Assembly: GCF_964229645.1 (NCBI RefSeq)
Contig: NZ_CAXREX010000218.1
Location: 1 to 37,643, forward strand
DNA from: Nioella sp964229645
Lineage (GTDB): Bacteria > Pseudomonadota > Alphaproteobacteria > Rhodobacterales > Rhodobacteraceae
Reading direction: 5' to 3'
Length of the DNA: 37,643 bases
In this document: in pieces, positions 1 through 8,516 of the stretch
Position numbering within the stretch: the first letter of the stretch is position 1
Layout of the letters: each line of letters opens with the position of its first letter
Translations under genes and position numbers: made by a program
The notes under the pieces: model-generated
Told to the model about the DNA's origin: nothing
The model's database searches: none
What the model saw: the letters and a program-made list of their open reading frames with translations, nothing else

Positions 1-50
1 GATCTACACGCTCGTCTACACTCTTTCCCCACCCGACGCTCTTCCGATCT
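1..50 (+). other. Illumina sequencing adapter left in the assembly
   Basis: Bases 1-9 match the inner end of the P5 primer, bases 10-17 (GCTCGTCT) sit where an 8-base i5 index belongs, and bases 18-50 match the TruSeq read-1 adapter at 31 of 33 positions, with differences at 30 (C for T) and 33 (C for A). It ends exactly at the usual CTTCCGATCT. This is library sequence and carries no biology. Confidence 0.97.
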
Positions 51-152
51 GGAGCGGCTGGCGCAGCTTGGCGGCGCGGTGGCGCGGGTCAGCCACGACC
101 TGCGCAACATCCTGACCTCGGCGCAGCTTTTCACCGACCGCATCGAGATGTC
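51..152 (+). other. Histidine kinase H-box fragment, probably chimeric
   Basis: Reading from base 52 gives about 34 codons with no start, containing SHDLRNIL and SAQLFTDR. This is the phospho-accepting H-box helix of a HisKA-type sensor kinase, with H the predicted autophosphorylated residue. The kinase-like reading stops near base 150 and is followed by AT-richer, non-coding-looking sequence leading to the LacI gene. There is no dimerisation helix 2 and no ATPase domain. Because it sits directly after adapter sequence, the simplest reading is a chimeric library fragment or read joined to the contig end. A genuine gene remnant is less likely. Confidence 0.7.
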
Positions 153-351
153 CCCAAAATCGCGTCAAAACCACACAAACAGAATCGCCAACCCCAAAAA
201 TTCCCCCCCGATTCCCCGGGCACGGGAAGCAGACATGCGGCGACTCCCCAAGGTTGACGGTTGTTGTCCTGCCCGAATAGCTTATCTGGGTTGGCGCGCG
301 TAAAGTTCGACCGGGCCCCGCGCGCCGAGGAACGGAACAGACAGGCAGTAA
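153..351. other. Leader of the LacI-family gene
   Basis: About 200 bases with no convincing gene. A short open frame runs through it, but its translation resembles no protein. It holds one operator-like palindrome (291-304), listed separately. No clear -35/-10 pair was found. Its left boundary is uncertain because of the suspected chimeric join near 150. Confidence 0.5.
291..304. promoter_or_regulatory. Candidate LacI-family operator, autoregulatory
   Basis: TTGGCGCGCGTAAA matches 12 of 14 positions of the perfect palindrome TTTACGCGCGTAAA found before the binding-protein gene at 1397. It lies 48 bases before the regulator's start codon, which suggests the regulator controls its own gene. 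Confidence 0.55.
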
Positions 352-1383
352 ATGAGCGACGACAGAATCAGGAACATGGAAGAGTTCGCGGCGCTCTGCG
401 GCATCTCGCGTCCCACCGTTTCGAAATACTTCAACGATCCCGACAGCGTGCGCGCCTCGACCCGCAAACGCATCGAGGCGGCGCTGGAGCAGTATGACTA
501 CCGCCCCAATATCTACGCGGTGAACCAGAATCGGCGCCTGACCAAGAATATCGGCATCGTGGTGCCTTATCTCGCCGACCCGTTCTTTGCCGAGATCGCC
601 CGAAATATCGAACGGCTCTGCATCGAGGCGGGGTTCCGGCCGATCCTTCTGAGTTCCCATGGCGAAGGGCAGCAGGAAAACGACAACCTTGAAAGCCTGT
701 TGTCGATCAAGCCGGCGGGCGTGCTCTTGGCGCCGCTTGGCCGGGCCTCGGACAAAGCCGCCATCGAGCGGTTCTGCCGCGATGTGCCCACGGTGCTGTT
801 CGACAGCAATATCGAGGGGATGGGCGAGGCGTTTATTGGCTCTGACAATGCCAGCTTTGTCAACCAAACCGTTGATTACCTTATGAGAACCGGTGAGCCG
901 CCCTGTTTCCTCGAAATGCGCACCCCAGCCAATCCGAACGCCAACAAGCGCCGCCTGGCCTATATCGAGGCGATGATGCGCCATGGGCAGGATCCGGTGG
1001 TGATCGGGATCGAGGGCGATGGCTGGGCCTTCGAAGAGATCGGCCGGCAGGGGGCCCATACGGCGCTGGCCGCAGGCGATTTCACGACCAACACCATCCT
1101 GTGCTCCAACGACCGACTTGCCATCGGGGTGCTGTCTGCCTGCTACGAGCGCGGCGTGAAAGTGGGGCGAAGCGCCGATTGCGACATGCGCGTCGCCTCG
1201 CATGACGACCATCCGTTCTCGCGCTTCACCTGTCCGGCGCTCACCACTGCCGCGCATGACTATACCAACGTGTCAGGGCGCAGCGTGGAAACGCTTTTCG
1301 AGCTGATTGAAAGCGGGGGCCGATTCCAGCGCCGCGACGAAACGCTCTTCCCGGCCCATCTGGTTGTGCGGGCTTCGGCCTGA
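352..1383 (+). CDS. LacI-family transcriptional regulator of the polyol operon
   Basis: A 343-residue protein. Residues about 9-55 form the LacI-type helix-turn-helix (MEEFAALCGISRPTVSKYFN, then SVRASTRKRIEAAL), followed by the hinge (YDYRPNIYAVNQNRRLT). A periplasmic-binding-protein-like effector domain (about 65-340) starts with NIGIVVPYLADPFFAEIARNI. The length is normal for the family. An internal Met at residue 9 is an alternative start; Met1 was kept because the frame is open and a weak purine stretch precedes it. It lies 95 bases before the binding-protein gene of a sorbitol/mannitol operon, and matching palindromes occur before both. The inference is a polyol-responsive repressor. The characterised R. 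sphaeroides smo system is not the source of this assignment, and the effector cannot be read from the sequence. Confidence 0.93.
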   Translation: MSDDRIRNMEEFAALCGISRPTVSKYFNDPDSVRASTRKRIEAALEQYDYRPNIYAVNQNRRLTKNIGIVVPYLADPFFAEIARNIERLCIEAGFRPILLSSHGEGQQENDNLESLLSIKPAGVLLAPLGRASDKAAIERFCRDVPTVLFDSNIEGMGEAFIGSDNASFVNQTVDYLMRTGEPPCFLEMRTPANPNANKRRLAYIEAMMRHGQDPVVIGIEGDGWAFEEIGRQGAHTALAAGDFTTNTILCSNDRLAIGVLSACYERGVKVGRSADCDMRVASHDDHPFSRFTCPALTTAAHDYTNVSGRSVETLFELIESGGRFQRRDETLFPAHLVVRASA

Positions 1384-1396
1384 ATTTCCAGTAAAA

Positions 1397-1410
1397 TTTA
1401 CGCGCGTAAA
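1397..1410. promoter_or_regulatory. Operator 1, perfect 14-bp palindrome
   Basis: TTTACGCGCGTAAA is its own reverse complement and has the central CG expected of LacI-family operators. It lies 69 bases upstream of the binding-protein start codon, and its core is 21 bp (two helical turns) from the core of operator 2. Confidence 0.72.
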
Positions 1411-1417
1411 AATTATG

Positions 1418-1433
1418 TTGACGCGCGTATGAT
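1418..1433 (+). promoter_or_regulatory. Operator 2 overlapping a candidate -10 box
   Basis: TTGACGCGCGTATG (1418-1431) shares 11 of 14 positions with operator 1, including the whole core ACGCGCGT. TATGAT at 1428-1433 matches the -10 consensus at 5 of 6 positions. No good -35 lies 17 bp upstream, where operator 1 begins to overlap. A repressor bound here would cover the promoter. Confidence 0.5.
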
Positions 1434-1478
1434 TCTCTCGCATGGTCAGGCTCGTTACATCCATCAAGGGAGGACAGG

Positions 1479-2798
1479 ATGTCTTCGAAGACCTTTATCC
1501 GCGCCACCAGTGCGCTTGCATTGTGCCTGACCGCTTCGGCGGCTCTGGCAGATGGTCATGGAACGACCATCACCATCGCGACCGTGAACAACGGCGACAT
1601 GATCCGCATGCAGGGTTACACCGACCAGTTCACCGAAGAGACCGGCATCGCCGTCGAGTGGGTGACGCTGGAAGAAAACGTGCTGCGCCAGCGCGTGACC
1701 ACCGACATCACCACCAACGGTGGCCAGTTCGACATCATGACCATCGGCATGTATGAAACCCCGATCTGGGGCGCCAATGGCTGGCTGGTGCCGCTCGACA
1801 ACCTGTCGGAAGAATACAACGTCGATGACATCCTGCCCGCCATGCGCGCAGGTCTGAGCCATGACGGCACGCTCTATGCCGCGCCCTTCTACGGCGAAAG
1901 CTCCATGGTTATGTATCGCACCGACCTGATGGAAGCAGCGGGCCTGGAAATGCCCCACGCGCCGACCTGGCAGTTCATCCGTGACGCCGCCGCCGCGATG
2001 ACCGACCGCGACAACGAACAGTACGGCATCTGCCTGCGCGGCAAGCCGGGCTGGGGTGAAGGCGGGGCCTTCATCACCGTGACCGCGAACTCCTTCGGGG
2101 CACGCTGGTTCGACGAGGACTGGAACGCCCAGTTCGATCAGCCCGAATGGGCCGAAGCGCTGAACTTCTACGTCGACATGATGAACGCCTATGGTCCTCC
2201 GGGCTATGAAAACAACGGCTTCAACGAAAACCTGTCGCTGTTCCAGCAGGGCCGCTGCGGCATGTGGATCGACGCAACCGTTGCCGCGTCCTTCGTGACC
2301 AACCCCAACGACTCCTCCGTGGCTGACAGCGTGGGCTTCGCCCTGGCGCCGAATGCCGAAGGTGTTGACCGTCGCTCCAACTGGCTCTGGGCCTGGGCGC
2401 TGGCCATCCCGGCCGGCACGCAGCAGGCGGATGCCGCGCTTCAGTTCATCGAGTGGGCCACCTCGGCCGACTACATCGAGCTCGTGGCCGAGAACGAGGG
2501 CTGGGCAAACGTGCCGCCGGGTGCGCGCACCTCGCTTTACGAGAACCCGAACTACATCGAGGTTCCCTTCGCTCAGCTGACGCTCGACTCGATCAACGCG
2601 GCTGACCCGACGAACCCGACCGTGGACCCGGTTCCCTATGTCGGTATCCAGTTCGTGGCCATTCCGGAATTCGCAGGCATCGCCACCGAGGTGAGCCAGG
2701 AATTCTCGGCCGCCTATGCAGGCCAGCAGTCCATCGAGGAAGCTCTGGCCAACGCACAGGCGCTGACCACTGACGCAATGGAAGCTGCGGGCTACTAA
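1479..2798 (+). CDS. smoE: Sorbitol/mannitol ABC transporter, periplasmic binding protein
   Basis: A 439-residue extracellular solute-binding protein (family 1). Residues 1-24 are a Sec signal peptide ending ALA before DG. The mature part begins TTITIATVNNGDMIRMQGY, followed by FDIMTIGMYETPIWGANGWL and, further on, WLWAWALAIPAGTQ. AAGGGAGG at 1466-1473, five bases before the ATG, supports the start. It should capture hexitols in the periplasm and deliver them to the two permeases downstream. The substrate comes from operon order (binding protein, two permeases, ATPase, sorbitol and mannitol dehydrogenases), which matches R. sphaeroides smoEFGKS-mtlK. The 157-base gap to the first permease gene holds a GC-rich stem-loop. 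Confidence 0.92.
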   Translation: MSSKTFIRATSALALCLTASAALADGHGTTITIATVNNGDMIRMQGYTDQFTEETGIAVEWVTLEENVLRQRVTTDITTNGGQFDIMTIGMYETPIWGANGWLVPLDNLSEEYNVDDILPAMRAGLSHDGTLYAAPFYGESSMVMYRTDLMEAAGLEMPHAPTWQFIRDAAAAMTDRDNEQYGICLRGKPGWGEGGAFITVTANSFGARWFDEDWNAQFDQPEWAEALNFYVDMMNAYGPPGYENNGFNENLSLFQQGRCGMWIDATVAASFVTNPNDSSVADSVGFALAPNAEGVDRRSNWLWAWALAIPAGTQQADAALQFIEWATSADYIELVAENEGWANVPPGARTSLYENPNYIEVPFAQLTLDSINAADPTNPTVDPVPYVGIQFVAIPEFAGIATEVSQEFSAAYAGQQSIEEALANAQALTTDAMEAAGY

Positions 2799-2817
2799 GG
2801 CCGGTCTCTTCCTCCCC

Positions 2818-2842
2818 GGGGGGCGGCCCTCATCCGCCCCCC
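2818..2842 (+). promoter_or_regulatory. GC-rich stem-loop between binding protein and permease genes
   Basis: GGGGGGCGG (2818-2826), a 7-base loop and CCGCCCCCC (2834-2842) form a perfect 9-bp stem 19 bases after the binding-protein stop codon. No T run follows, so it looks less like a full terminator and more like a structure that protects the upstream message or partly stops transcription. This is typical of operons needing more binding protein than permease. Confidence 0.7.
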
Positions 2843-2955
2843 ACCCCCGATCTCTCCCCCTGAACATCCCGACCTTTCTCTGGTCGGACCCTTTTGCCCT
2901 TGGCATTCTGTCCGCAGCGCGATGATCCGCGCCGACAGAGAGAGAGGACCCCGTC

Positions 2956-3834
2956 ATGGCCACCCAGCATTCCCGCTCTGCCGCCCGACTGATGATGGCC
3001 CCTGCGGTCTTCCTCCTTCTGGTCTGGATGCTCGTTCCGCTGACGATGACCCTGTGGTTCTCGTTCACGCGGTACCTGCCACTTCGCGGCGACTCCATCG
3101 AACGCGGCCTGACTTGGGTCGGCCTTGAAAACTACGGCCGTTTCCTCAGCTCCAGCTCCTTCTGGCCGAGCGTTCAGACGACGCTGCTGATCGTGGGGGG
3201 CATCCTGGCCATTACCGTCGTTCTCGGTATCCTGCTGGCGATCCTGCTCGATCAGCCCTTCTGGGGGCAGGGGATTGTCCGCATTCTCGTGATCGCGCCT
3301 TTCTTCGTCATGCCGACGGTGACCGCGCTGGTGTGGAAGAACATGTTCATGGACCCCGTGAACGGCATGTTCGCCCATCTGTGGCGCGCTTTCGGGGCCG
3401 AGCCGGTGTCGTGGCTGTCGGATGCCTCGATCCAGTCGATCATCATGATCGTGTCCTGGCAGTGGCTGCCCTTTGCCACGCTCATTCTCCTGACCGCGAT
3501 CCAGTCGCTCGACAGCGAACAACTGGAGGCTGCGGAAATGGACGGCGCATCTGTCTTGTCGCGCTTTTTCTACATCGTTCTTCCGCATCTGAGCCGGGCC
3601 ATTACCATCGTGATCCTGATCCAGACGATCTTCCTTCTGTCGATCTTCGCGGAAATCTTCGTAACCACGGGCGGTGCCTATGGAACCCGGACGCTGACCT
3701 ACCTGATTTTCCAGCGGATCGTGGATAGCCAGAACATCGGTCTGGGGTCTGCCGGCGGTGTCTACGCCATCATCCTGGCCAATATCGTTGCGCTCTTCCT
3801 GATGCGCATCGTCGGCAAGAACCTCGACGCGTAA
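2956..3834 (+). CDS. smoF: Sorbitol/mannitol ABC transporter permease 1
   Basis: A 292-residue inner-membrane permease of the MalF/UgpA-like BPD transporter type. It has about six hydrophobic segments, the first near residues 12-35 (MMAPAVFLLLVWMLVPLTM). The cytoplasmic EAA loop, near residue 191, reads EAAEMDGASVLSRFFYIVLP and is the docking site for the ATPase. GAGAGAGGA precedes the ATG. The next permease gene starts 10 bases after this stop codon, so the two are almost certainly co-translated and form a heterodimer. Confidence 0.93.
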   Translation: MATQHSRSAARLMMAPAVFLLLVWMLVPLTMTLWFSFTRYLPLRGDSIERGLTWVGLENYGRFLSSSSFWPSVQTTLLIVGGILAITVVLGILLAILLDQPFWGQGIVRILVIAPFFVMPTVTALVWKNMFMDPVNGMFAHLWRAFGAEPVSWLSDASIQSIIMIVSWQWLPFATLILLTAIQSLDSEQLEAAEMDGASVLSRFFYIVLPHLSRAITIVILIQTIFLLSIFAEIFVTTGGAYGTRTLTYLIFQRIVDSQNIGLGSAGGVYAIILANIVALFLMRIVGKNLDA

Positions 3835-3844
3835 GGGGGCGACA

Positions 3845-4675
3845 ATGGCACGCGCAGCAACCACCCGCCGCAAGATCATCACCACCGCCGCCGCATGGGC
3901 GATCGGGCTTCTGATCTTCTTCCCGATCTACTGGACGATCCTGACCAGCTTCAAGACCGAGGCGCAGGCGATCAACAATCCCCCGCTCTTTTTCAACTTC
4001 GACTGGACGTTGGAAAACTACGCCATCGTGCAGGAACGCTCCGACTACATGCGCTTCCTGTGGAACTCGGTGATCCTGGCGGGCGGCTCGACGCTCCTGG
4101 GGATCCTGGTCGCCGTGCCGGCGGCCTGGTCGATGGCCTTCGTGCCCTCGAAGCGCACCAAGGACATCCTGATGTGGATGCTCTCGACCAAGATGCTGCC
4201 GGCCGTGGGCGTTCTCTATCCCATCTCGCTGCTGTTCGTGCAGCTTGGGCTTCTCGATACCCGCATCGGGCTGATCATCGTGCTGATGCTGATCAACCTG
4301 CCGATCATCATCTGGATGCTCTACACCTACTTCAAGGAAATCCCGGGCGAGATCCTGGAGGCCGCGCGCATGGACGGGGCCGGATTGAAGGAGGAAATCC
4401 TTTATGTTCTGACGCCCATGGCGGTGCCGGGCATCGCGTCCACGATCCTGCTGAACTTCATCCTGGCCTGGAACGAGGCGTTCTGGACCCTGAACCTGAC
4501 CGCCGCCAGTGCCGCGCCGCTCACGGCCTTCATCGCCAGCTACTCCAGCCCTGAGGGCCTGTTCTTCGCCAAGCTCAGCGCAGCTTCGACCATGGCCATC
4601 GCGCCCATCCTCATCCTTGGCTGGTTCAGCCAGAAACAACTCGTCCGTGGCCTGACCTTCGGCGCCGTCAAATAA
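3845..4675 (+). CDS. smoG: Sorbitol/mannitol ABC transporter permease 2
   Basis: A 276-residue permease of the MalG type. A hydrophobic first segment (AAWAIGLLIFFPIYWTILTSFK) ends in the TSFK motif common to this partner subunit. The EAA loop near residue 173 reads EAARMDGAGLKEEILYVLTP, and further segments run to the C-terminus (FSQKQLVRGLTFGAVK). It pairs with the preceding permease to form the membrane channel. It is 12 bases from the ATPase gene, with AAGGAACCAAGA as the intervening ribosome-binding stretch. Confidence 0.93.
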   Translation: MARAATTRRKIITTAAAWAIGLLIFFPIYWTILTSFKTEAQAINNPPLFFNFDWTLENYAIVQERSDYMRFLWNSVILAGGSTLLGILVAVPAAWSMAFVPSKRTKDILMWMLSTKMLPAVGVLYPISLLFVQLGLLDTRIGLIIVLMLINLPIIIWMLYTYFKEIPGEILEAARMDGAGLKEEILYVLTPMAVPGIASTILLNFILAWNEAFWTLNLTAASAAPLTAFIASYSSPEGLFFAKLSAASTMAIAPILILGWFSQKQLVRGLTFGAVK

Positions 4676-4687
4676 GGAACCAAGAAC

Positions 4688-5688
<1,001 letters not shown>

Positions 5689-5692
<4 letters not shown>

Positions 5693-6462
5693 ACCGTCTG
5701 GCTGGAAAAACGGCACTGATTACCGGCGCGGCGCGCGGCATCGGGCTCGCCTTTGCCAAGGCCTACGTGGCCGAGGGCGCACGGGTGGCGATCGCCGACA
5801 TCGACATCGACCGTGCCCGGGCCTCGGCAGCCGGGATCGGCGAGGCCGCGATCGCGGTGCGGATGGACGTGACCGACCAGGCCAGTATCGAGGCAGCGGT
5901 AGCCGAAACCGCTGCCGCTTTCGGCCAGATCGACATCCTGATCAACAACGCTGCGATCTTCACCGCCGCTCCCATCGTCGAGATCACCCGCGAAGACTAT
6001 GACCGGGTGTTCCAGATCAACGTGGCGGGCAGCCTCTTTACCCTTCAGGCCGTGGCCCGGCACATGATCGACAAGGGTATCAAGGGCCGCATCATCAACA
6101 TGGCGAGCCAGGCCGGGCGGCGCGGAGAATCGCTCGTGGCGGTCTACTGCGCGTCAAAGGCCGCGATCATCAGCCTGACCCAGTCGGCGGGCCTGAACCT
6201 GATCCGCCACGGGATCAACGTCAATGCCATTGCCCCCGGCGTCGTGGACGGGGAACACTGGGACGGGGTCGACGCCTTCTTTGCCAAGTATGAGGGCAAG
6301 GCGCCGGGCCAGAAAAAGCGCGAAGTGGGCGAGGCCGTTCCCTATGGGCGCATGGGCAGCGCCCAGGATCTCACGGGCATGGCCATCTTCCTTGCCTCGT
6401 CCGAGGCCGATTACATCGTTGCCCAGACATATAATGTCGACGGCGGCAACTGGATGAGCTGA
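5689..6462 (+). CDS. smoS: Sorbitol dehydrogenase, short-chain dehydrogenase family
   Basis: A 257-residue classical SDR. The NAD-binding motif TGAARGIG lies at 12-19, INNAAI follows in the central sheet, and the catalytic triad is S140, Y153 and K157 (YCASK). The length matches R. sphaeroides SmoS (galactitol/sorbitol dehydrogenase, about 256 residues). Predicted reaction: sorbitol + NAD+ to fructose + NADH in the cytoplasm. Its start overlaps the ATPase stop (ATGA), so it is translationally coupled to uptake. Other polyols such as galactitol or L-iditol cannot be excluded from sequence. Confidence 0.9.
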
Positions 6463-6466
6463 CGCC

Positions 6467-7954
6467 ATGACCGTGACCCTTTCCCTTGCCAACCTGCCCA
6501 GGATCGACGGCGTCGCCGTTCCCGGCTACGCCCGCAGCGAGCTGTCGGCCGGCATCCTGCATTTCGGGGTGGGCAATTTTCACCGGGCGCACCAGGCGAT
6601 GTATCTCGACAGGCTGTTTAACCAGGGCCTCAGCCGCGATTGGGCCATTGTCGGGGCAGGGGTGCTGGAAGGCGAGCGCCGGGGCCGTGATGTGCTGGCC
6701 GCGCAGGACTGGCTCACCACCCTGGTCGAGCAGGAGGCCGACCGCAGTGAAGCCCATATCATCGGCTCGATGATCGACTTCGTGGAGCCCGCCAATGCCG
6801 CCGCCACCATCGCGCGTATGGCCGCGCCCGATATCCGCATCGTGTCGATGACGATCACCGAGGGCGGCTATTTCCTCGACGCCGAGGACCGGTTCGATCC
6901 GTCCCACGCGGCGATTGCCGCCGATGCCGCCAACCCGGAGGCCCCGCGCACCGTGTTCGGCATGATCCTGGCCGCGCTGCGCCAGCGCCGACAGGCGGGC
7001 GTGCCGCCCTTCACGGTCATGTGCTGTGACAACATCCCCCATAACGGGCGCGTCACCCGCAACGCGCTGGTGGGGCTGGCGCGGCTGTCGGACCCGGAAT
7101 TCGCAGACTGGATCGCCGAGACCGTGGCCTTTCCCAATGGCATGGTCGACCGCATCACCCCCGGCACCACGGACCGCGAACGCGCGATCCTGGCGCAGGA
7201 GTTCGGCATTGCCGATGGCTGGCCCGTCTTCTGCGAGGACTTCACCCAATGGGTGCTGGAAGATGACTTCCCGCTTGGTCGCCCGGCGCTGGAAGAGGTC
7301 GGCGTGCAATTCGTGGAGGATGTCGCGCCCTACGAGCTGATGAAGCTGCGCATCCTCAATGGCGGGCATGCGGTCATCGCCTATCCGGCGGGGCTGCTGG
7401 ACATTCACTACGTGCACGAGGCGATGGCCCATCCCCTGATCCGCGGCTTCCTGCGCAAGATCGAGGAAGACGAGATCATCCCGACCGTGCCGCCGGTGCC
7501 CGATACCGATCTGGGCGGTTATTTCGACCTGATCGAACGGCGCTTTTCCAATCCCAAGATCGGCGACACCGTGCGCAGGCTCTGCCTCGATGGCTCCAAC
7601 CGCCAGCCCAAGTTCATCGTGCCGGTTCTGCGCGATGCGCTGGTGGCGGGCGGGCGCTTCGACGGGCTGGCGCTGGAAAGCGCGCTGTGGTGCCGCTATT
7701 GCGCAGGAATGAGTGACAGCGGTGCAGAGATCGCGCCGAACGATCCCAACTGGGATGCGCTCGTGACCCTGTCCAACACGGCCAGAACCACCCCGCGCGC
7801 CTGGCTGGACCAGGACGGCGTCTATGGCGAGCTCGCCCGCAACGAGGCGTTTGCAGCGGCCTTCGGGCATTGGCTGGGGATGCTGTGGGAGAGGGGCACC
7901 GCCGAGACGCTGATCCACTATATCGGGCAGGACGCCGCGCGCGCCGCCGGTTAA
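6467..7954 (+). CDS. mtlK: Mannitol 2-dehydrogenase
   Basis: A 495-residue member of the polyol-specific long-chain dehydrogenase family. The N-terminal nucleotide-binding region contains FGVGNFHRAHQAMYLDRL. The catalytic pattern K-x4-N-x2-H is present as K293, N298 and H301 (KLRILNGGH), equivalent to K295/N300/H303 of the Pseudomonas fluorescens enzyme. Predicted reaction: D-mannitol + NAD+ to D-fructose + NADH. It starts 4 bases after smoS and ends the operon. Its stop codon overlaps the stop of the convergent Lrp-type gene. No fructokinase or xylulokinase follows, unlike some characterised operons of this type. Confidence 0.95.
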   Translation: MTVTLSLANLPRIDGVAVPGYARSELSAGILHFGVGNFHRAHQAMYLDRLFNQGLSRDWAIVGAGVLEGERRGRDVLAAQDWLTTLVEQEADRSEAHIIGSMIDFVEPANAAATIARMAAPDIRIVSMTITEGGYFLDAEDRFDPSHAAIAADAANPEAPRTVFGMILAALRQRRQAGVPPFTVMCCDNIPHNGRVTRNALVGLARLSDPEFADWIAETVAFPNGMVDRITPGTTDRERAILAQEFGIADGWPVFCEDFTQWVLEDDFPLGRPALEEVGVQFVEDVAPYELMKLRILNGGHAVIAYPAGLLDIHYVHEAMAHPLIRGFLRKIEEDEIIPTVPPVPDTDLGGYFDLIERRFSNPKIGDTVRRLCLDGSNRQPKFIVPVLRDALVAGGRFDGLALESALWCRYCAGMSDSGAEIAPNDPNWDALVTLSNTARTTPRAWLDQDGVYGELARNEAFAAAFGHWLGMLWERGTAETLIHYIGQDAARAAG

Positions 7955-8394
7955 TCCTTGACCGAGCGCAGGATCACGTTGGTCTGGGCGCTCGACACCG
8001 CCGGGATGCGGAACAGGAACTGTTCGAGAAAGCGGTTATAGGCGTCGATATCGGCGCAGGTTACGTGCAGGTGGTAATCCGCCTGTCCAGTGGTGGCATA
8101 GCAGGCGCGCACTTCCTCGCGGTGCCGGACCGCGCGAATGAAGACCTGTTGCTGCTCGGGGTCGTGGCGGGTCAGCTGCACATGCACGATCGCTTTGAAA
8201 CCAAGCCCGCGCCGCGCATCATTGATGCGGATCGTGTAGCCCTCGATCACGCCCGCCTCTTCCAGCGCGCGAACCCGCCGCCAGCAGGACGAGGCCGAAA
8301 GGCCCACCTTCTCGGCGAGGTCGGCATTCGAGATGCGGCTGTCCTTGCTCAATGCGCGCAGAATCGTGTCGTCGGTCTCGTCTGGCTCTGGCAT
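7951..8394 (-). CDS. Lrp/AsnC-family transcriptional regulator
   Basis: A 147-residue protein. The N-terminal winged helix-turn-helix (about 8-60) contains SNADLAEKVGLSASSCWRRV and VRALEEAGVIEGYT. The C-terminal RAM (amino-acid-binding) domain follows (FKAIVHVQL and CYATTGQADYHLHV). Lrp/AsnC proteins usually sense an amino acid and control a neighbouring catabolic or transport operon. This one is transcribed away from the indolepyruvate oxidoreductase gene across a 122-base spacer with two palindromes, so that cluster is its probable target, along with its own gene. It converges on mtlK, and the two stop codons share TTAA at 7951-7954. The effector is unknown. Confidence 0.93.
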   Translation of the reverse strand: MPEPDETDDTILRALSKDSRISNADLAEKVGLSASSCWRRVRALEEAGVIEGYTIRINDARRGLGFKAIVHVQLTRHDPEQQQVFIRAVRHREEVRACYATTGQADYHLHVTCADIDAYNRFLEQFLFRIPAVSSAQTNVILRSVKD

Positions 8395-8418
8395 GGTTGA
8401 CCACCTTTCTGGTAATCT

Positions 8419-8433
8419 TGAAACAGAATTTCA
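8419..8433. promoter_or_regulatory. Candidate Lrp/AsnC operator
   Basis: TGAAACAGAATTTCA has 5-bp inverted arms (TGAAA/TTTCA) in an AT-rich 15-bp site, the length and base bias typical of Lrp-family sites. It lies 25 bases upstream of the regulator's start, in the divergent spacer. Confidence 0.4.
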
Positions 8434-8471
8434 CAAACGAGGTTTGATCGCAAGTTTACTGGTCATTTTTT

Positions 8472-8484
8472 CCGCATCATGCGG
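8472..8484. promoter_or_regulatory. Palindrome upstream of the indolepyruvate oxidoreductase gene
   Basis: CCGCATCATGCGG is a perfect inverted repeat (6-bp arms, one central base) 32 bases before the oxidoreductase start codon. It could be a second operator or a short hairpin at the start of the message. Confidence 0.35.
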
Positions 8485-8516
8485 GATAGCCTGCCGTCAC
8501 AGGACAGGAGCCCCGA

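Noticed and set aside
1464..3098. A 544-codon minus-strand open frame opposite the binding-protein gene
   Set aside because: Same kind of shadow: no family motif, no ribosome site, and it spans the operon's regulatory stem-loop.
7026..7340. Short alternative frames within mtlK and similar genes
   Set aside because: All are embedded in strong coding regions in other frames, with no ribosome sites or motifs.
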